Counted from the stretch's first letter, positions 12,401 to 21,505 are shown. The stretch: DNA of 64,000 bases from Achromobacter seleniivolatilans (GCF_030864005.1 NZ_CP132976.1:1984001-2048000); one strand, 5' to 3'. Notes: a model not told the origin generated them from the letters alone. Program-made: numbers and translations.

Positions 12401-12636
12401 CCGAACTCCAAGCGAATGAGCGTGAACACCTGATCCTGGATTGGACGGAATCCGGCGTGCCTGTGGCGCCCGATGCGACGCGCCGGGGCTACGGGCGAGA
12501 CTTGATCGAGCAATCCTTGGCGTTCAACCTGGGGGCAAAGGCCACCCTGACGTTTAAACAAGATGGCATCGTCTGCCGTATCGACATGCCGATCGAAGCC
12601 TGCGAGGACGAGTCCGCGACGCCGCCAGCCGGCTGA
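9469..12636 (+). CDS. CheB-CheR-PAS-HWE histidine kinase hybrid sensor
   Basis: About 1055 residues. Domains in order: a CheB-type methylesterase with the serine motif GIGASAGGVEAL, a His in THLSPVRESH and an Asp in SGGDSDGT; a CheR methyltransferase with helical N-domain (RRVQRRLQVNQLTT), SAM motif VPGCATGEEVYSLA and CRNLLIYF; a glutamate-rich coiled coil (about 660-740) with repeated SxNEEL units; a PAS-like domain; and a HWE/HisKA_2 kinase (ELQHRTRNLLALVQS, N-box HELATNAVKYGAL). No receiver domain precedes CheB. Such hybrids are soluble signalling proteins outside classical chemotaxis. Starts at 9469 or 9493 are possible; an upstream TTG at 9406 is not favoured. The partner regulator is not in the window. 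Confidence 0.88.
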   Translation: MATLAEEIMILQTEFPIVGIGASAGGVEALEGFFRGLPADPGLAFVVVTHLSPVRESHLPEVIQHYTPLKVQTATEAMQVEVNNVYVLPADAIMSIQDRRLRLRKRTPEQRGQRPIDTFLSALALDCGEFAAGVILSGGDSDGTLGVKIIKEQGGLTLAQSADGFGPSSPEMPGSAIATGMVDFIVPADQMGIKLADYANGLQHLDDFDDAVALGAERAQLEAAKREIYDVLRSRIGHDFSGYKSKTFMRRVQRRLQVNQLTTIQEYIDFLKQQPQEAGALFRDLLISVTNFFRDADAFDSLKDLVIPQLLKDRGATETVRIWVPGCATGEEVYSLAILLRECMSTLAVVPRVQIFATDIDDRALAVARAARYPAALLDGVSPERRDRYFVADGDSYVVSKQVRDLCIFSPHSVLRDPPFSRIDLVSCRNLLIYFGGGIQKQVIPTFHYSLRAGGYLFLGMSENVSQFGDLFSPVDKKHRIFLRRTDIGAQPRPSLTLPSMHKSDLPHSGHRRTQTGVTALRQSVDSQVLTQHAPPHVLVNRDGDIVYYSSRTGKYLEAAAGVPTRQVLTLARKGLRLDLRTLLHDAAETGHTATRENVAMDSEEGRVQMVSLTVEPLAEHKEGEPLFLILFTDQGPMLSREEAYARVNVAQQGAAQQIELELRDTRERLQSMIEEYETALEELKSSNEELVSVNEEFQSTNEELEASKEELVSLNEELHTVNAELHGKVDELDRSNSDLNNLFESTAIATLFLDRNLIIRSFTPAVGDVFNILPSDCGRPITDLASRFDLPSFASDIAQVYTHYQPIERRIAGTLDGKHYLLRLVPYRSSDSQVDGVVVTFIDVTLITRAERRHRTLITELQHRTRNLLALVQSVARRTLGEGEPFERLDTRLAALGRVQGLLTETNGDKIEFGGVVRRELDAVGSERQIAARGPEVHISPERIQTLALAVHELATNAVKYGALRYESGRLNVSWHTELQANEREHLILDWTESGVPVAPDATRRGYGRDLIEQSLAFNLGAKATLTFKQDGIVCRIDMPIEACEDESATPPAG

Positions 12637-12663
12637 TCATTCCCGGTCACGCTACGGCACCCT

Positions 12664-13584
12664 CTACTCCGGCGACCGGGGCGTTGCCGTCAACCTCTCA
12701 GCCACAAACTCCAGAAACTCTCGCGCCAAGGTAGGCAGCGTTCTGCCCTGCAACGTCAACACCTGAATGCTACGCTGCCGCATCTCTGGGTTGGAAAATG
12801 GCACTGCCACCAAGCCATCACTGCCCAATTGCCCCAGCAGTGTCAGATACCCCGACAGCGCCACAATATCGCTGCCCGGCAACATCGGTAAAAACGCCGC
12901 GGAATGGTTCGACACATAAGCAGGTTCAATATGCAGCCCCGCATTCGCGCAGGCGGCATCAAACAACTGTCGCACCGTCGTGCCCAGGTCGCCGACCGAT
13001 AGCGGCACCTGCGCCAGATCACGCATCGACACGCTGCGCCTGCCCGCCAGCGCGTGGTGACGGCACATGACGGCATAGACCGGGGCGCGGGTCAGCAGTT
13101 CGGTCTTCAACCGGTCATCCTGCGCCGTGGTGTACCGCAACGCAATTTGCGACAAACCTTCCAGCACCTGGCGGCTGACCTCTTCAGGACGCTCCACGTG
13201 CAGATGGAAACGCGCTTGCGGATGCGCCCGCTTGAATTCGGCCATGCACATCGGCAGAAATCGATGCGCAAAGCCTTCTGTGCAAGCCAGGCGTATGGTC
13301 ACGTCGCCCAGATGGCTGCGCTGGCGGATTTCGGTCGTTACGCGCTCGGCCTCCAGCGCGGCCGCATTGGCATAGGCAGCAAGCTGGCGCCCAGCCTCGC
13401 TCAGTTCCATGCCACGCGCTTGCCGTTCAAACAAGACGATGCCCAAGCCGTCTTCCAGCTTGGAGATTTGGCGGCTGACTGCGGATGCGGCCACGTGCTG
13501 CGCAGACGCCGCGCCCGCGATAGAGCCGCAGCGCGCCACCTCCAGAAAATATCTCAATCCCAGCGAAATCATGGTTGGCTCCAT
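12664..13584 (-). CDS. LysR-family transcriptional regulator
   Basis: 306 residues, usual LysR length. The N-terminal winged helix-turn-helix is clear (YFLEVARCGSIAGAASAQHV, then SAVSRQISKLEDGLGIVLFER). A linker helix and a two-lobed periplasmic-binding-like effector domain follow. It is transcribed divergently from the M20 peptidase gene with 103 bases between starts. That is the classic arrangement for LysR control of the neighbour; the co-inducer is unknown. An alternative start is the second Met (MISLGLRYF, base 13572). Confidence 0.92.
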   Translation of the reverse strand: MEPTMISLGLRYFLEVARCGSIAGAASAQHVAASAVSRQISKLEDGLGIVLFERQARGMELSEAGRQLAAYANAAALEAERVTTEIRQRSHLGDVTIRLACTEGFAHRFLPMCMAEFKRAHPQARFHLHVERPEEVSRQVLEGLSQIALRYTTAQDDRLKTELLTRAPVYAVMCRHHALAGRRSVSMRDLAQVPLSVGDLGTTVRQLFDAACANAGLHIEPAYVSNHSAAFLPMLPGSDIVALSGYLTLLGQLGSDGLVAVPFSNPEMRQRSIQVLTLQGRTLPTLAREFLEFVAERLTATPRSPE

Positions 13585-13687
13585 AACCCATGCCTTATAG
13601 GCATGGCAAAGATGCTAATTATCTAATTGTGGCATGTAGTCAAAGCGTAATAACTTTGACGCCTCCCCTGAGCAGCAGAGAGCCGTT

Positions 13688-15106
13688 GTGATTCGCGAAC
13701 AAGCCATCCTCCACGCCCTAGAAGCCTATGACAGTGGCGCACTTCAAGCGGCGCTTGCGCGCCGCGTCGCCTACGCCACGGAAAGCGAGGTGCCGGACCA
13801 AGCCCCCGCGCAACACGCTTATCTGAATGAGGATCTGATCCCGCTGCTTGAAGAACTGGGGTTTTCCTGTGTCGTGCACGCCAACCCCGCGGGTGTGGAC
13901 CTGCCTATTCTGGTGGCACGCCGTGTTGAACAGGCAAACCTGCCGACGGTGCTGATGTACGGCCACGGCGATGTCGTGCGCGGCAACGCCGCCAAATGGG
14001 AAACCGGCCGCGACCCATGGCGCCTTCAGGTCGAGGGCGACCGCTGGTATGGCCGCGGCACCGCCGACAACAAGGGTCAGCACTCGATCAATCTGGAAGC
14101 CTTGCGGCAAGTGATCAGCACGCGTGGCGGCAAGCTCGGCTTCAACACAACGTGGCTGATCGAAACTGGCGAAGAGGCTGGCTCGCCCGGTCTGGCCGCC
14201 TTTTGCGAAGCCCAACGCGAAAGCTTGGCCGCCGACGTTTTCATTGCCAGCGACGGCCCCCGTCTCAGCGCCGAACGCCCGACGCTTTTCATGGGCTCGC
14301 GTGGCGCGGTGAACTTTGAACTGAAACTGCGCCCGCGTGAACGCGGCTATCACTCGGGCAATTGGGGCGGTCTGCTGTCCAACCCCGCGATCGTACTGAT
14401 GCACGCCATTGGCACGCTGGTGGATGCCAAAGGCAGAATCACCGTCCCCGGCCTGCGCCCACCGCCCATCCCTGCCCCGGTCGTGGCAGCGCTGGCTGAC
14501 CTGGAAGTAGGCGGCGGCCCGGACGACCCCGAGATCAACACGGGATGGGGCGAGCCCGGCCTCTCCGCTGCCGAACAGGTTTTCGGATGGAACAGCCTGG
14601 ACGTGCTGACTTTTGGCTCGGGCGATCCAGCCAAACCCGTCAACGCGATTCCCGCAGAAGCCGTTGCCTGGTGCCAATTGCGCTTTGTCGTCGGCACCGA
14701 TTGGCGGGCCCTGGAAACCCATGTGCGCGAACATCTACGCCAGGGCGGCTTTGAAGACGTGCAAATTCGCGTAGGCATGCAGGCAGGCGCCACGCGCCTG
14801 TCGCCCGACAACGCTTGGGTGCGCTGGGCAGCCGCATCGCTGGAACGCACCACTGGCAAGCGGCCGGCGCTGCTGCCCAACTTGGGCGGCTCATTGCCCA
14901 ACGACATCTTTGCCGACCAGTTGGGCCTGCCGACGTTGTGGGTACCCCACTCCTATCCCGCATGTGCGCAACACGCGCCGAACGAACATATGCTTGGCAG
15001 CGTTGCGCGTGAAGGGCTGGCTATCATGGCCGGCCTGTTCTGGGATTTGGGCGAACAAGGCGAATCACTGCGCCAGATGGCCTCTGTATCTACGCACCAA
15101 GCCTGA
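13688..15106 (+). CDS. M20 family metallopeptidase (dipeptidase/acylase-like)
   Basis: 472 residues of the M20/M28 zinc peptidase fold. Metal and catalytic motifs are intact: MYGHGDVV (His ligand and Asp), GRGTADNKGQ (bridging Asp) and IETGEEAGSPG (general-base Glu and ligand Glu). The inserted dimerisation (lid) domain lies around residues 210-360. Translation starts at a GTG preceded by a GAGAG-like ribosome site. It is followed after 44 bases by a Bug solute receptor gene and is divergent from a LysR gene. Together they suggest a small catabolic unit hydrolysing a dipeptide or N-acyl amino acid. The exact substrate is not deducible. Confidence 0.88.
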   Translation: MIREQAILHALEAYDSGALQAALARRVAYATESEVPDQAPAQHAYLNEDLIPLLEELGFSCVVHANPAGVDLPILVARRVEQANLPTVLMYGHGDVVRGNAAKWETGRDPWRLQVEGDRWYGRGTADNKGQHSINLEALRQVISTRGGKLGFNTTWLIETGEEAGSPGLAAFCEAQRESLAADVFIASDGPRLSAERPTLFMGSRGAVNFELKLRPRERGYHSGNWGGLLSNPAIVLMHAIGTLVDAKGRITVPGLRPPPIPAPVVAALADLEVGGGPDDPEINTGWGEPGLSAAEQVFGWNSLDVLTFGSGDPAKPVNAIPAEAVAWCQLRFVVGTDWRALETHVREHLRQGGFEDVQIRVGMQAGATRLSPDNAWVRWAAASLERTTGKRPALLPNLGGSLPNDIFADQLGLPTLWVPHSYPACAQHAPNEHMLGSVAREGLAIMAGLFWDLGEQGESLRQMASVSTHQA

Positions 15107-15150
15107 TTTTCTTGCTTTTTTGTCCCAACTGACTGATCGAGAGCCCCGCA

Positions 15151-16131
15151 ATGTCCGCTAGATTTTGTGCCGCCGTGATGGCCTTCAACCTTGCTGTCGC
15201 CGCGTACGCAGGCGAGGCCCACGCCGCCTATCCCGAGCAGGCGATCAAGATCGTTGTGCCCTTCACGCCGGGCGGCGCCACTGACGCCGTGGCCCGCTTG
15301 CTGGCCAATCGGCTTTCCACCAAATTGGGACAGTCGGTGATTGTGGAAAACCGGCCGGGCGCATCGACCGTGATCGGCGCGGACGTTGTGGCCCGCGCAC
15401 AGCCCGACGGCTACACGCTGATGCTGTCGGGCAGCACGACCTACACCGTGTTGCCGGCCTTGAAGGCCTCGCTGCCCTACGACCCCGTGCGCAGCTTTGA
15501 ACATATCGCTATCGTCGCCATGGCGCCTGTCGTGCTGTTGGCACAGAACGGTCTGGCGGCCACCACCGTGCAGGAGGCAGGTGCGCTGGCCAAGCAGCAA
15601 AGCAATAAGGGCGGGTTGATGTACGGCACGTTCGGCCCCGGCTCGGCGCCGCATCTGGCGGGCGAAATGTTCGCCGAAGCCGTGGGCGCGAAGATGTTGC
15701 CTGTGCCGTATAAAGGCAGCGCCCAACTGATCACTGCCATGATCGGCGGCGAAGTCGCGTTGGGCGTGGACACGGTATCGTCCGCGGCGCCGCAGGTACG
15801 CGCAGGCAAGGTGCGCGCGCTGGCCGTGACGGGCGAACGCCGCATGCCGCAATTGCCCGATGTGCCCACCTTTGCCGAAGCGGGCCTGCCGGAAGTGTCT
15901 TTTGTAGGCTGGTACGGCTTGGTCGCCCCCGCCCGCACGCCGGCCCCGGTGCTGCAAACGCTGAACCGTGCGGTAGCTGAAATCATGGAAGATCCGCAGG
16001 TACGCAAGTCCGTCGCGGACTTGGCGCTGGACCCCGTCTACATGCCCGCACAGCCCTTCCAGGACAAGATCGCGAAGGAACTCAGCACCTTCACGGCGGT
16101 TGCGAAGCGAGCGAATATCACTTTGGACTGA
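15151..16131 (+). CDS. Bug/TctC-type periplasmic solute-binding protein
   Basis: 326 residues with an N-terminal signal peptide (cleavage near AGEAHAA). The Bug family signature follows: YPEQAIKIVVPFTPGGATD, then IVENRPGASTVIGADVVA and DGYTLML, the loops that hold a carboxylate ligand. Bug proteins are hugely expanded in Bordetella and Achromobacter and often stand alone without TctAB membrane partners, as here. It probably forms a unit with the upstream M20 peptidase. Ligand unknown; a carboxylated compound or amino-acid derivative is likely from the family. Confidence 0.92.
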   Translation: MSARFCAAVMAFNLAVAAYAGEAHAAYPEQAIKIVVPFTPGGATDAVARLLANRLSTKLGQSVIVENRPGASTVIGADVVARAQPDGYTLMLSGSTTYTVLPALKASLPYDPVRSFEHIAIVAMAPVVLLAQNGLAATTVQEAGALAKQQSNKGGLMYGTFGPGSAPHLAGEMFAEAVGAKMLPVPYKGSAQLITAMIGGEVALGVDTVSSAAPQVRAGKVRALAVTGERRMPQLPDVPTFAEAGLPEVSFVGWYGLVAPARTPAPVLQTLNRAVAEIMEDPQVRKSVADLALDPVYMPAQPFQDKIAKELSTFTAVAKRANITLD

Positions 16132-16137
16132 ATGAAA

Positions 16138-16160
16138 CGGCCGGGCCATGGACCCGGCCG
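16138..16160. terminator. Perfect 8-bp inverted repeat between convergent genes
   Basis: Arms 16138-16145 (CGGCCGGG) and 16153-16160 (CCCGGCCG) flank a 7-base loop just after the Bug gene stop and before the convergent katE stop. There is no strong T-tract, but the position and GC-rich stem suggest a bidirectional transcription stop. Confidence 0.55.
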
Positions 16161-16185
16161 CTTCAAGACGGTATCCCGTCAACGT

Positions 16186-18576
16186 CTACACGGCAGGCGG
16201 CTGCGTTTCCCGCTCAGGATGGCGGTGCTTGGCCAGCGCTTCTATGAAAGCCGCCGCGCTTTTCGCTGGCGCGCCGCCCCCCATCAGCAAACCACCATCA
16301 GCATCATTGGGCGCAATGCCCGCGGACCCGAACAGCTGCGCGCCACGCCCCAACGCCAACAGCGTTTTGCCATGACGGAACGCATCGCGCAGGAACTCCA
16401 GCGCGCGGCCGTCCGCTTGCAAGCGTGTCACCGCGGCTTCGCCGCCCGGCACCACCGCGCCATCAAATACGCCCGATGGATGGTTGTCCAACGACGCATC
16501 CGCGTCCAGCGCTGCGCCGCCCTCTGCATGCAACGGCCCGATCCGCTGACCCACCAGCCGCACAACCACACCCGCCTTGATCAAGGCGTCCGCCACGGCC
16601 GATACCGCGCCGCCATCGACACCCTCGGCCACCAGGATCGCGACCTTGCGTGTAGCGACGCCGCCGTCGCCCGGCCGTGCTGTCAAGGACAGCGCAGGCG
16701 ACACGTCCACCTCAGCCTTGGGCGGTTGGGCGATGGCGCGCGGCAACGGCTCGGGCAAAGCCATACCCAATTTATCCGCCACAGCCTGGGCCAGTTCATC
16801 CGACACATTGCGCAGCGACGCAACCATGCGCACGCGGATCGCCGGTACCGTCAGTTTGCTCAGTTCAAAGGCAAACGCATTGATGATGTGCGCTTGTTCC
16901 CAATCCGTCTGGCTGTTGAAGAAAAGCGTGGCCTGGTTGTAGTGCTCTGCGAACTTCTCGGGATGCCCGCGCAGCTCGTCGCCCGTATCCGGTTCGGGAA
17001 ACGACACAAAACCTGCCATGCCGGCCTGAAATGGACAGCCGCCCGCCAACGAGTTCGGCTCGTAGGCCACGCGTCCGCGATGGATTGCTTGCCGGTGCAT
17101 GCCATCGCGCTGATTGTTGTGCACCGGCGCGAGCGGCGCGTTGATCGGGATCTCGTGAAAATTCGGGCCGCCCAGGCGTGAAATCTGGGTATCCACATAA
17201 GAATGGATACGGCCGGCCAACAAGGGATCATTGGTGAAATCCAGCCCGGGAACAATGTGCGCGGTACAGAAGGCGACCTGCTCAGTCTCGGCAAAGAAAT
17301 TGTCGGGATTGCGATCCAGCACCATGCGGCCGATCGGCACAACGGGCACCAGCTCTTCGGGCACGAGCTTCGTGGCGTCCAGCACATCGAAACTAAAGCG
17401 TTCCGCATCTTCTTCCGTGAACACCTGCACGCCCAGCTCCCATTGCGGCCCGTTGCCGCCGTCAATGGCTTCCCACAAATCCCGCCGGTGAAAGTCGGGA
17501 TCAGCGCCCGACACCTTGACGGCTTCGTCCCAAACCTGCGAATGGGTGCCCAGTACGGGGTTCCAATGAAATTTCACCAGCCGGGATTCACCCTGGGCGT
17601 TCACGAAGCGGAACGTATGCACGCCAAAGCCCTGCATCATCCGGTAGCTGCGAGGAATGCCGCGATCCGACATGACCCACATCAGCATGTGCGTGGATTC
17701 CGGCATCAGCGACACAAAGTCCCAGAAGGTATCGTGCGCGGACGCCGCTTGCGGCATGCCATGGTGCGGCTCTGCTTTGACCGCGTGCACCAGGTCCGGA
17801 AACTTCATCGCATCCTGGATGAAGAAAACGGGAATGTTGTTGCCCACCAAATCCCAGTTGCCTTCGTCCGTGTAGAACTTCACGGCAAAACCGCGCACAT
17901 CGCGCGCGGTGTCCTTCGATCCGCGTTCGCCCGCCACCGTTGAAAACCGCACGAATACCGGCGTGCGTTTGCCTTTTTCCGCAAACAAGGACGCTGCCGT
18001 CAGGTCGGTCAGCGGTTTGTAGCATTCGAAATAGCCGTGGGCAGCAGAGCCCCTGGCATGCACGATGCGTTCGGGGATGCGCTCATGATCAAAATGCGTG
18101 ATCTTCTCGCGCAGAATAAAGTCCTTCAGCAAGGCGGGCCCGCGCAGGCCCGCTTTGAGTGAATGCTGGTTATCGCTGACGGGCACACCTTGATTCGTTG
18201 TCAGCATCTGCCCCGTGGCGTCAGAGCGCACGCGCGACAGCCGCCCGTCGGCCTCATTGGCGCCGGGCTGGGCCGCATCCACCGTCTTATCTGAGACCTC
18301 GCTTTCCGACAAGGAACTTGCGCCCACTGACGGATCGGCCAAGGGCACATGAGCCCCCGTGTAAGGACAGCGCGCGGCCTTGTCGCCATACTCTTCGGGC
18401 TTGCCCGCATTGTGCGCAATGGCACCCACGGTCGCACCCACAGCGGCAGCCCGCTTCAACGCGGGATGGCTGGGTTTGCCGGAAGGCCCGGAGGCCGGGC
18501 CGCTGTCGGTATTCATGTAGGCGGTATCTAGCGCGGCGCCGGGGCCCGGTTTGCCTGCTGGTTTCTTACTTGCCAT
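16186..18576 (-). CDS. katE: Large-subunit catalase HPII with C-terminal DJ-1/PfpI-like domain
   Basis: 796 residues from the ATG at 18576, chosen for its GGAGACC ribosome site; a longer upstream frame is not needed. A low-complexity N-terminal extension of about 130 residues precedes the catalase core. Core motifs: [18 protein letters not shown] (distal His), [36 protein letters not shown] (distal Asn), and the heme-Tyr region [16 protein letters not shown]. The last 160 residues form a flavodoxin-like DJ-1/class-I amidotransferase fold ([16 protein letters not shown]), typical of HPII enzymes. It degrades hydrogen peroxide to water and oxygen in the cytoplasm. It sits 10 bases downstream of a ferritin-like gene, so co-transcription is likely. 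Confidence 0.94.
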   Translation of the reverse strand: MASKKPAGKPGPGAALDTAYMNTDSGPASGPSGKPSHPALKRAAAVGATVGAIAHNAGKPEEYGDKAARCPYTGAHVPLADPSVGASSLSESEVSDKTVDAAQPGANEADGRLSRVRSDATGQMLTTNQGVPVSDNQHSLKAGLRGPALLKDFILREKITHFDHERIPERIVHARGSAAHGYFECYKPLTDLTAASLFAEKGKRTPVFVRFSTVAGERGSKDTARDVRGFAVKFYTDEGNWDLVGNNIPVFFIQDAMKFPDLVHAVKAEPHHGMPQAASAHDTFWDFVSLMPESTHMLMWVMSDRGIPRSYRMMQGFGVHTFRFVNAQGESRLVKFHWNPVLGTHSQVWDEAVKVSGADPDFHRRDLWEAIDGGNGPQWELGVQVFTEEDAERFSFDVLDATKLVPEELVPVVPIGRMVLDRNPDNFFAETEQVAFCTAHIVPGLDFTNDPLLAGRIHSYVDTQISRLGGPNFHEIPINAPLAPVHNNQRDGMHRQAIHRGRVAYEPNSLAGGCPFQAGMAGFVSFPEPDTGDELRGHPEKFAEHYNQATLFFNSQTDWEQAHIINAFAFELSKLTVPAIRVRMVASLRNVSDELAQAVADKLGMALPEPLPRAIAQPPKAEVDVSPALSLTARPGDGGVATRKVAILVAEGVDGGAVSAVADALIKAGVVVRLVGQRIGPLHAEGGAALDADASLDNHPSGVFDGAVVPGGEAAVTRLQADGRALEFLRDAFRHGKTLLALGRGAQLFGSAGIAPNDADGGLLMGGGAPAKSAAAFIEALAKHRHPERETQPPAV

Positions 18577-18586
18577 GTCGGGTCTC

Positions 18587-19201
18587 CTAGCTGTTGAGCA
18601 TCTTGTCGCGCGCCTGCTCGGCTCGCGATGCGCCGATAGCGGACTCCACCTTCTTGACCTCTTCGGGCGGCGGCAACACGGCGGGGAATCCCAGGGACTC
18701 AATCCAGAGCTCCCGCGACCAGCCTTGCGTGTGATACAGGTGATGCTCCTCGTCGGTCGCAACCGCCTCATGGGCTTGCTTCAGGATCTTGGCCTCGCGG
18801 CCGGTGTGATGCTCGGCAATGAAGCCGATCAGCGACCAGTTGGCATGATCTTTCGTCTCAGCCAGCACCACGCACTCGGTAGCCACCAATTGCGCGGCAT
18901 TCGCGTCGCCTGCGCTGACCGCCATCTTCATGGCCTTGACCAGCGACTCACCCAGATGCCGCACCACATCGCGGCCCGGCGACTTGGCCTCGGGGTCCAG
19001 CCCCAGTTGTTCAAACACCGTCAGCAGCACGCGCTGGTGCGTGCGGGTTTCTTCCAGATACTCGCGCCACTCCTTCTTCAGGTCCTCATTGACGGCACAA
19101 GACACCGCAGTCTCGTAGACGGACAAACCGCCGATCTCGGTTTCCAGTGCCTGGTACAGCAGTTCTGTGATTTGTGCGTCATTACCGGATTTGCGTTTCA
19201 T
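18587..19201 (-). CDS. Ferritin-like (DUF892/YciF-like) four-helix protein
   Basis: 204 residues starting at the ATG at 19201, which has a GGAG ribosome site. The sequence is all-helical with spaced Glu/His pairs suited to a di-metal ferritin-like site: QALETEIGGLSVYETAV, EEWREYLEETRTH-like and DEEHHLYHTQGW. Such proteins are linked to oxidative, osmotic or stationary-phase stress; the chemistry is not established. Its TAG stop overlaps the katE ribosome binding site, implying translational coupling and a shared peroxide or stationary-phase role. Family assignment is by helical pattern and context. Confidence 0.75.
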   Translation of the reverse strand: MKRKSGNDAQITELLYQALETEIGGLSVYETAVSCAVNEDLKKEWREYLEETRTHQRVLLTVFEQLGLDPEAKSPGRDVVRHLGESLVKAMKMAVSAGDANAAQLVATECVVLAETKDHANWSLIGFIAEHHTGREAKILKQAHEAVATDEEHHLYHTQGWSRELWIESLGFPAVLPPPEEVKKVESAIGASRAEQARDKMLNS

Positions 19202-19407
19202 CAGGGTGCTCCTAGTTCGGTGACCTCGACGACGGGACCGCCCTGGTGCGGACAGCCTTGCGGGATCGAATCGCGTATCCAGCAATCCCCATGCCCAGTG
19301 ATTTCCGCCCGGCTGTAGACGTGCGCGCCGCCTAAATGCCGCTTCGCTTTCAGGAAAGCGCAGAAACTACAACAATACTTACCATGGCAACTCCGGCCCC
19401 AATTCGC

Positions 19408-19431
19408 TTAGAATTGGAACCATTCTCAATA
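19408..19431. promoter_or_regulatory. Candidate Fur box in the divergent region
   Basis: The stretch TAGAATTGGAACCATTCTC (19409-19427) is an imperfect palindrome that matches about 12 of 19 positions of the classical Fur consensus by eye. It lies between the ferritin-like/katE operon and the PepSY/DUF3325 pair, both plausible iron-regulated targets. Not tested by a weight matrix. Confidence 0.4.
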
Positions 19432-19504
19432 CAAACTCAACCGTCCGGCTCGCGGCGGCATTAACAACAAGAGGCTCGTTCTGAAATCCGGTTTCCGCCT
19501 ATCG

Positions 19505-21115
19505 ATGGCCTGGTTGCACACCTGGGTCGGCCTGTGGTTTTCCTGGCTGCTGTACACGGTGTTCCTCACAGGCTCCTTGGCCATCTTTGCCGAGCCCATC
19601 ACGCATTGGATGACGCCCGAGCACCACGCCGCCGAAGCCCAGGCCGCGCAGCAGGAAAGCGCGCCCGTGGACCGCGCCCGCCGTTTTGATCTGGCCGTGG
19701 ACTACATGACGCGCAACCATTCCGGGGCGGGCATGTGGGAAATCTGGCCCATCAACCGCGGGCACGACAACGGCCTGTCCGTGTATTGGTTCGACAAGAA
19801 CGGGATGTATGCCGACGCCGAGCTGGACCCGGCAACCGGCGCAGAGCTGGATGACCATCACGATGAAGAAGGCCGCGCCACGATGGGCGGCACGCACTTC
19901 GTCAACTTCCACTACATGCTGCATGAAAGCCGCTACGGCTTGTGGATCGTGGCGTTCGCCACCATGGCAATGCTGGTCGCGCTGATCTCCGGGGTGGTCA
20001 CGCACAAGCGCATCTTCAAAGACTTCTTCACGTTTCGCGCCAAAAAGGGCCAGCGGTCCTGGTTGGATGCGCACAACGCCGTGGCGGTGCTGACCCTGCC
20101 CTTCCAGTTCATGATTGCCTACACCGGCATCATGATCTCCAGCGCGGAACTGATGCCCGCACCGGTTGCCGCGCACTACGGCACCGGCATGGCCGCCGCC
20201 CGCCAGTATCTGGCCGAGATGTCGGGCGAAGACAGGCCCGCACGCACGGGCGGCACCCTGGCCGTGCCCAAGCTTGAACCCCTTGTGGCGCAGGCGGAAA
20301 AGCTGATCGGCCAGACCGCGCGCGCCATCGTCATCAATAACCCCGAAGACGGTTCCATGCGCATCGGCGTATACGGCTGGAACGAAGAAAACGACACCTT
20401 CCGCAGCATCAGCGCCACCACCGGCATGGCCGAGTTCTCGGCCGCCACTGGCGAAGTGCTTCGCGTGCGGCTTCCGGGTGATGTGAACGGCGGCACGCCG
20501 TCGCTGGTGCGTCAGGTGATGTCTGACCTGCACATGGGGCAGTTCGGCGGATTGGGCCTCAAGTGGCTGTACTTTATTTGCGGCCTGGCCGGCGCGGCCA
20601 TGATGGGCACGGGCGCCGTGCTGTTCATGGTGAAGCGGCGGGTAAAAATGGGGAACGAATTCGGTGCGGCCACGGCTCGCATGTACCGTCTGTTCGAAGG
20701 CCTGAACGTTGCCGCGCTGGCCGGGCTGGCCGTGGCGTGCATCGGCTTCTTCTGGGCCAACCGCCTATTGCCGGTGGCATTGGAAAACCGCCCGCTTTGG
20801 GAACTGCGCTGCTTCTTCGGCCTGTGGGCGTTGATGCTGGCGCACGCCTGGTTGTGCCGCCCGCGCACCGCCTGGATCACGCAGCTGGGGCTGCTGGCTG
20901 CGTTGTGCCTGCTGCTTCCCGTGGTGTCGTTCGTGACGCTTGGAGACCATCCCTACGCGCAGATCGGACGCGGTGACTGGGAAAGCGCAGGGGTCGAACT
21001 GACCGCCATTGCCTTTGGCGTACTATCCGCCTGGGCGGCCATCCGTATGTGGAAGAAGCCTCAGTCCGCGCCCGCCCAGCGCAAACCCCGCGCGAACCAA
21101 GAGGCAGCGGCATGA
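19505..21115 (+). CDS. PepSY-associated transmembrane protein (iron-uptake reductase-like)
   Basis: 536 residues with about seven membrane helices. A first helix near the N-terminus (WLHTWVGLWFSWLLYTVFLTG) precedes a large periplasmic PepSY region, followed by more helices towards a basic C-terminus. The family (FoxB/FhuE-associated types) is found with siderophore receptors and is thought to help release iron from imported siderophores. Homologues usually begin with an extra KSGFR-type segment. That segment is present in frame upstream (CTG at 19481, preceded by AAGAGG), so the real start may be a rare CTG. Its stop overlaps the next gene (ATGA). Confidence 0.85.
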   Translation: MAWLHTWVGLWFSWLLYTVFLTGSLAIFAEPITHWMTPEHHAAEAQAAQQESAPVDRARRFDLAVDYMTRNHSGAGMWEIWPINRGHDNGLSVYWFDKNGMYADAELDPATGAELDDHHDEEGRATMGGTHFVNFHYMLHESRYGLWIVAFATMAMLVALISGVVTHKRIFKDFFTFRAKKGQRSWLDAHNAVAVLTLPFQFMIAYTGIMISSAELMPAPVAAHYGTGMAAARQYLAEMSGEDRPARTGGTLAVPKLEPLVAQAEKLIGQTARAIVINNPEDGSMRIGVYGWNEENDTFRSISATTGMAEFSAATGEVLRVRLPGDVNGGTPSLVRQVMSDLHMGQFGGLGLKWLYFICGLAGAAMMGTGAVLFMVKRRVKMGNEFGAATARMYRLFEGLNVAALAGLAVACIGFFWANRLLPVALENRPLWELRCFFGLWALMLAHAWLCRPRTAWITQLGLLAALCLLLPVVSFVTLGDHPYAQIGRGDWESAGVELTAIAFGVLSAWAAIRMWKKPQSAPAQRKPRANQEAAA

Positions 21116-21462
21116 ACATGAACGACGTATTCGCCATTGTGATGGCATTGCTGCTGACCTATTCCGGCATGGCTTGCCTGAGCCTGGCCATGCCGCGCCA
21201 CTACGATCAGGTGTGGGGGCAAGATCCGTCTACCGGCCATACCCGCGTACTGCGCGGCGCAGGGACGTTGCTGCTGGCGTTGGCTCTGCTGCCTTGCGTG
21301 GGCCTGTGGGGCAACACCGTGGGCGTAGTGGCGTGGCTGGGCTGGCTGTCCGCTGGCGCGTTGCTGTGGGTCGGGATGCTCTCTTGGGCCCCCCGCCCAG
21401 CCGCCGGCACCGCCGCCTTGGCGGTAGCGATTTCCCTGGCTGGCGTGGGCATCGGATTCTGA
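21112..21462 (+). CDS. DUF3325-type small membrane protein
   Basis: 116 residues with three to four hydrophobic helices and few charged residues. The family motif-like stretch SGMACLSLAMPRHYDQVWG is near the first helix. The start ATG overlaps the stop of the PepSY gene, so the two are translationally coupled. In other Alcaligenaceae and pseudomonads this small protein accompanies PepSY membrane proteins in siderophore-uptake operons. Its molecular role is unknown. Confidence 0.75.
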   Translation: MNMNDVFAIVMALLLTYSGMACLSLAMPRHYDQVWGQDPSTGHTRVLRGAGTLLLALALLPCVGLWGNTVGVVAWLGWLSAGALLWVGMLSWAPRPAAGTAALAVAISLAGVGIGF

Positions 21463-21505
21463 CCCGGCCGGGGTTTTGCGGTTTTTTCGCACCGTTCCTC
21501 GGCGT

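Noticed and set aside
18577..18771. Upstream extension of katE by 65 residues
   Set aside because: It overlaps the ferritin-like gene and lacks a ribosome site; the ATG at 18576 has GGAGACC.
21463..21490. CCCGGCCGGGG followed by T-runs as a terminator after the DUF3325 gene
   Set aside because: The possible stem is only three base pairs around a four-base loop, too weak to call.
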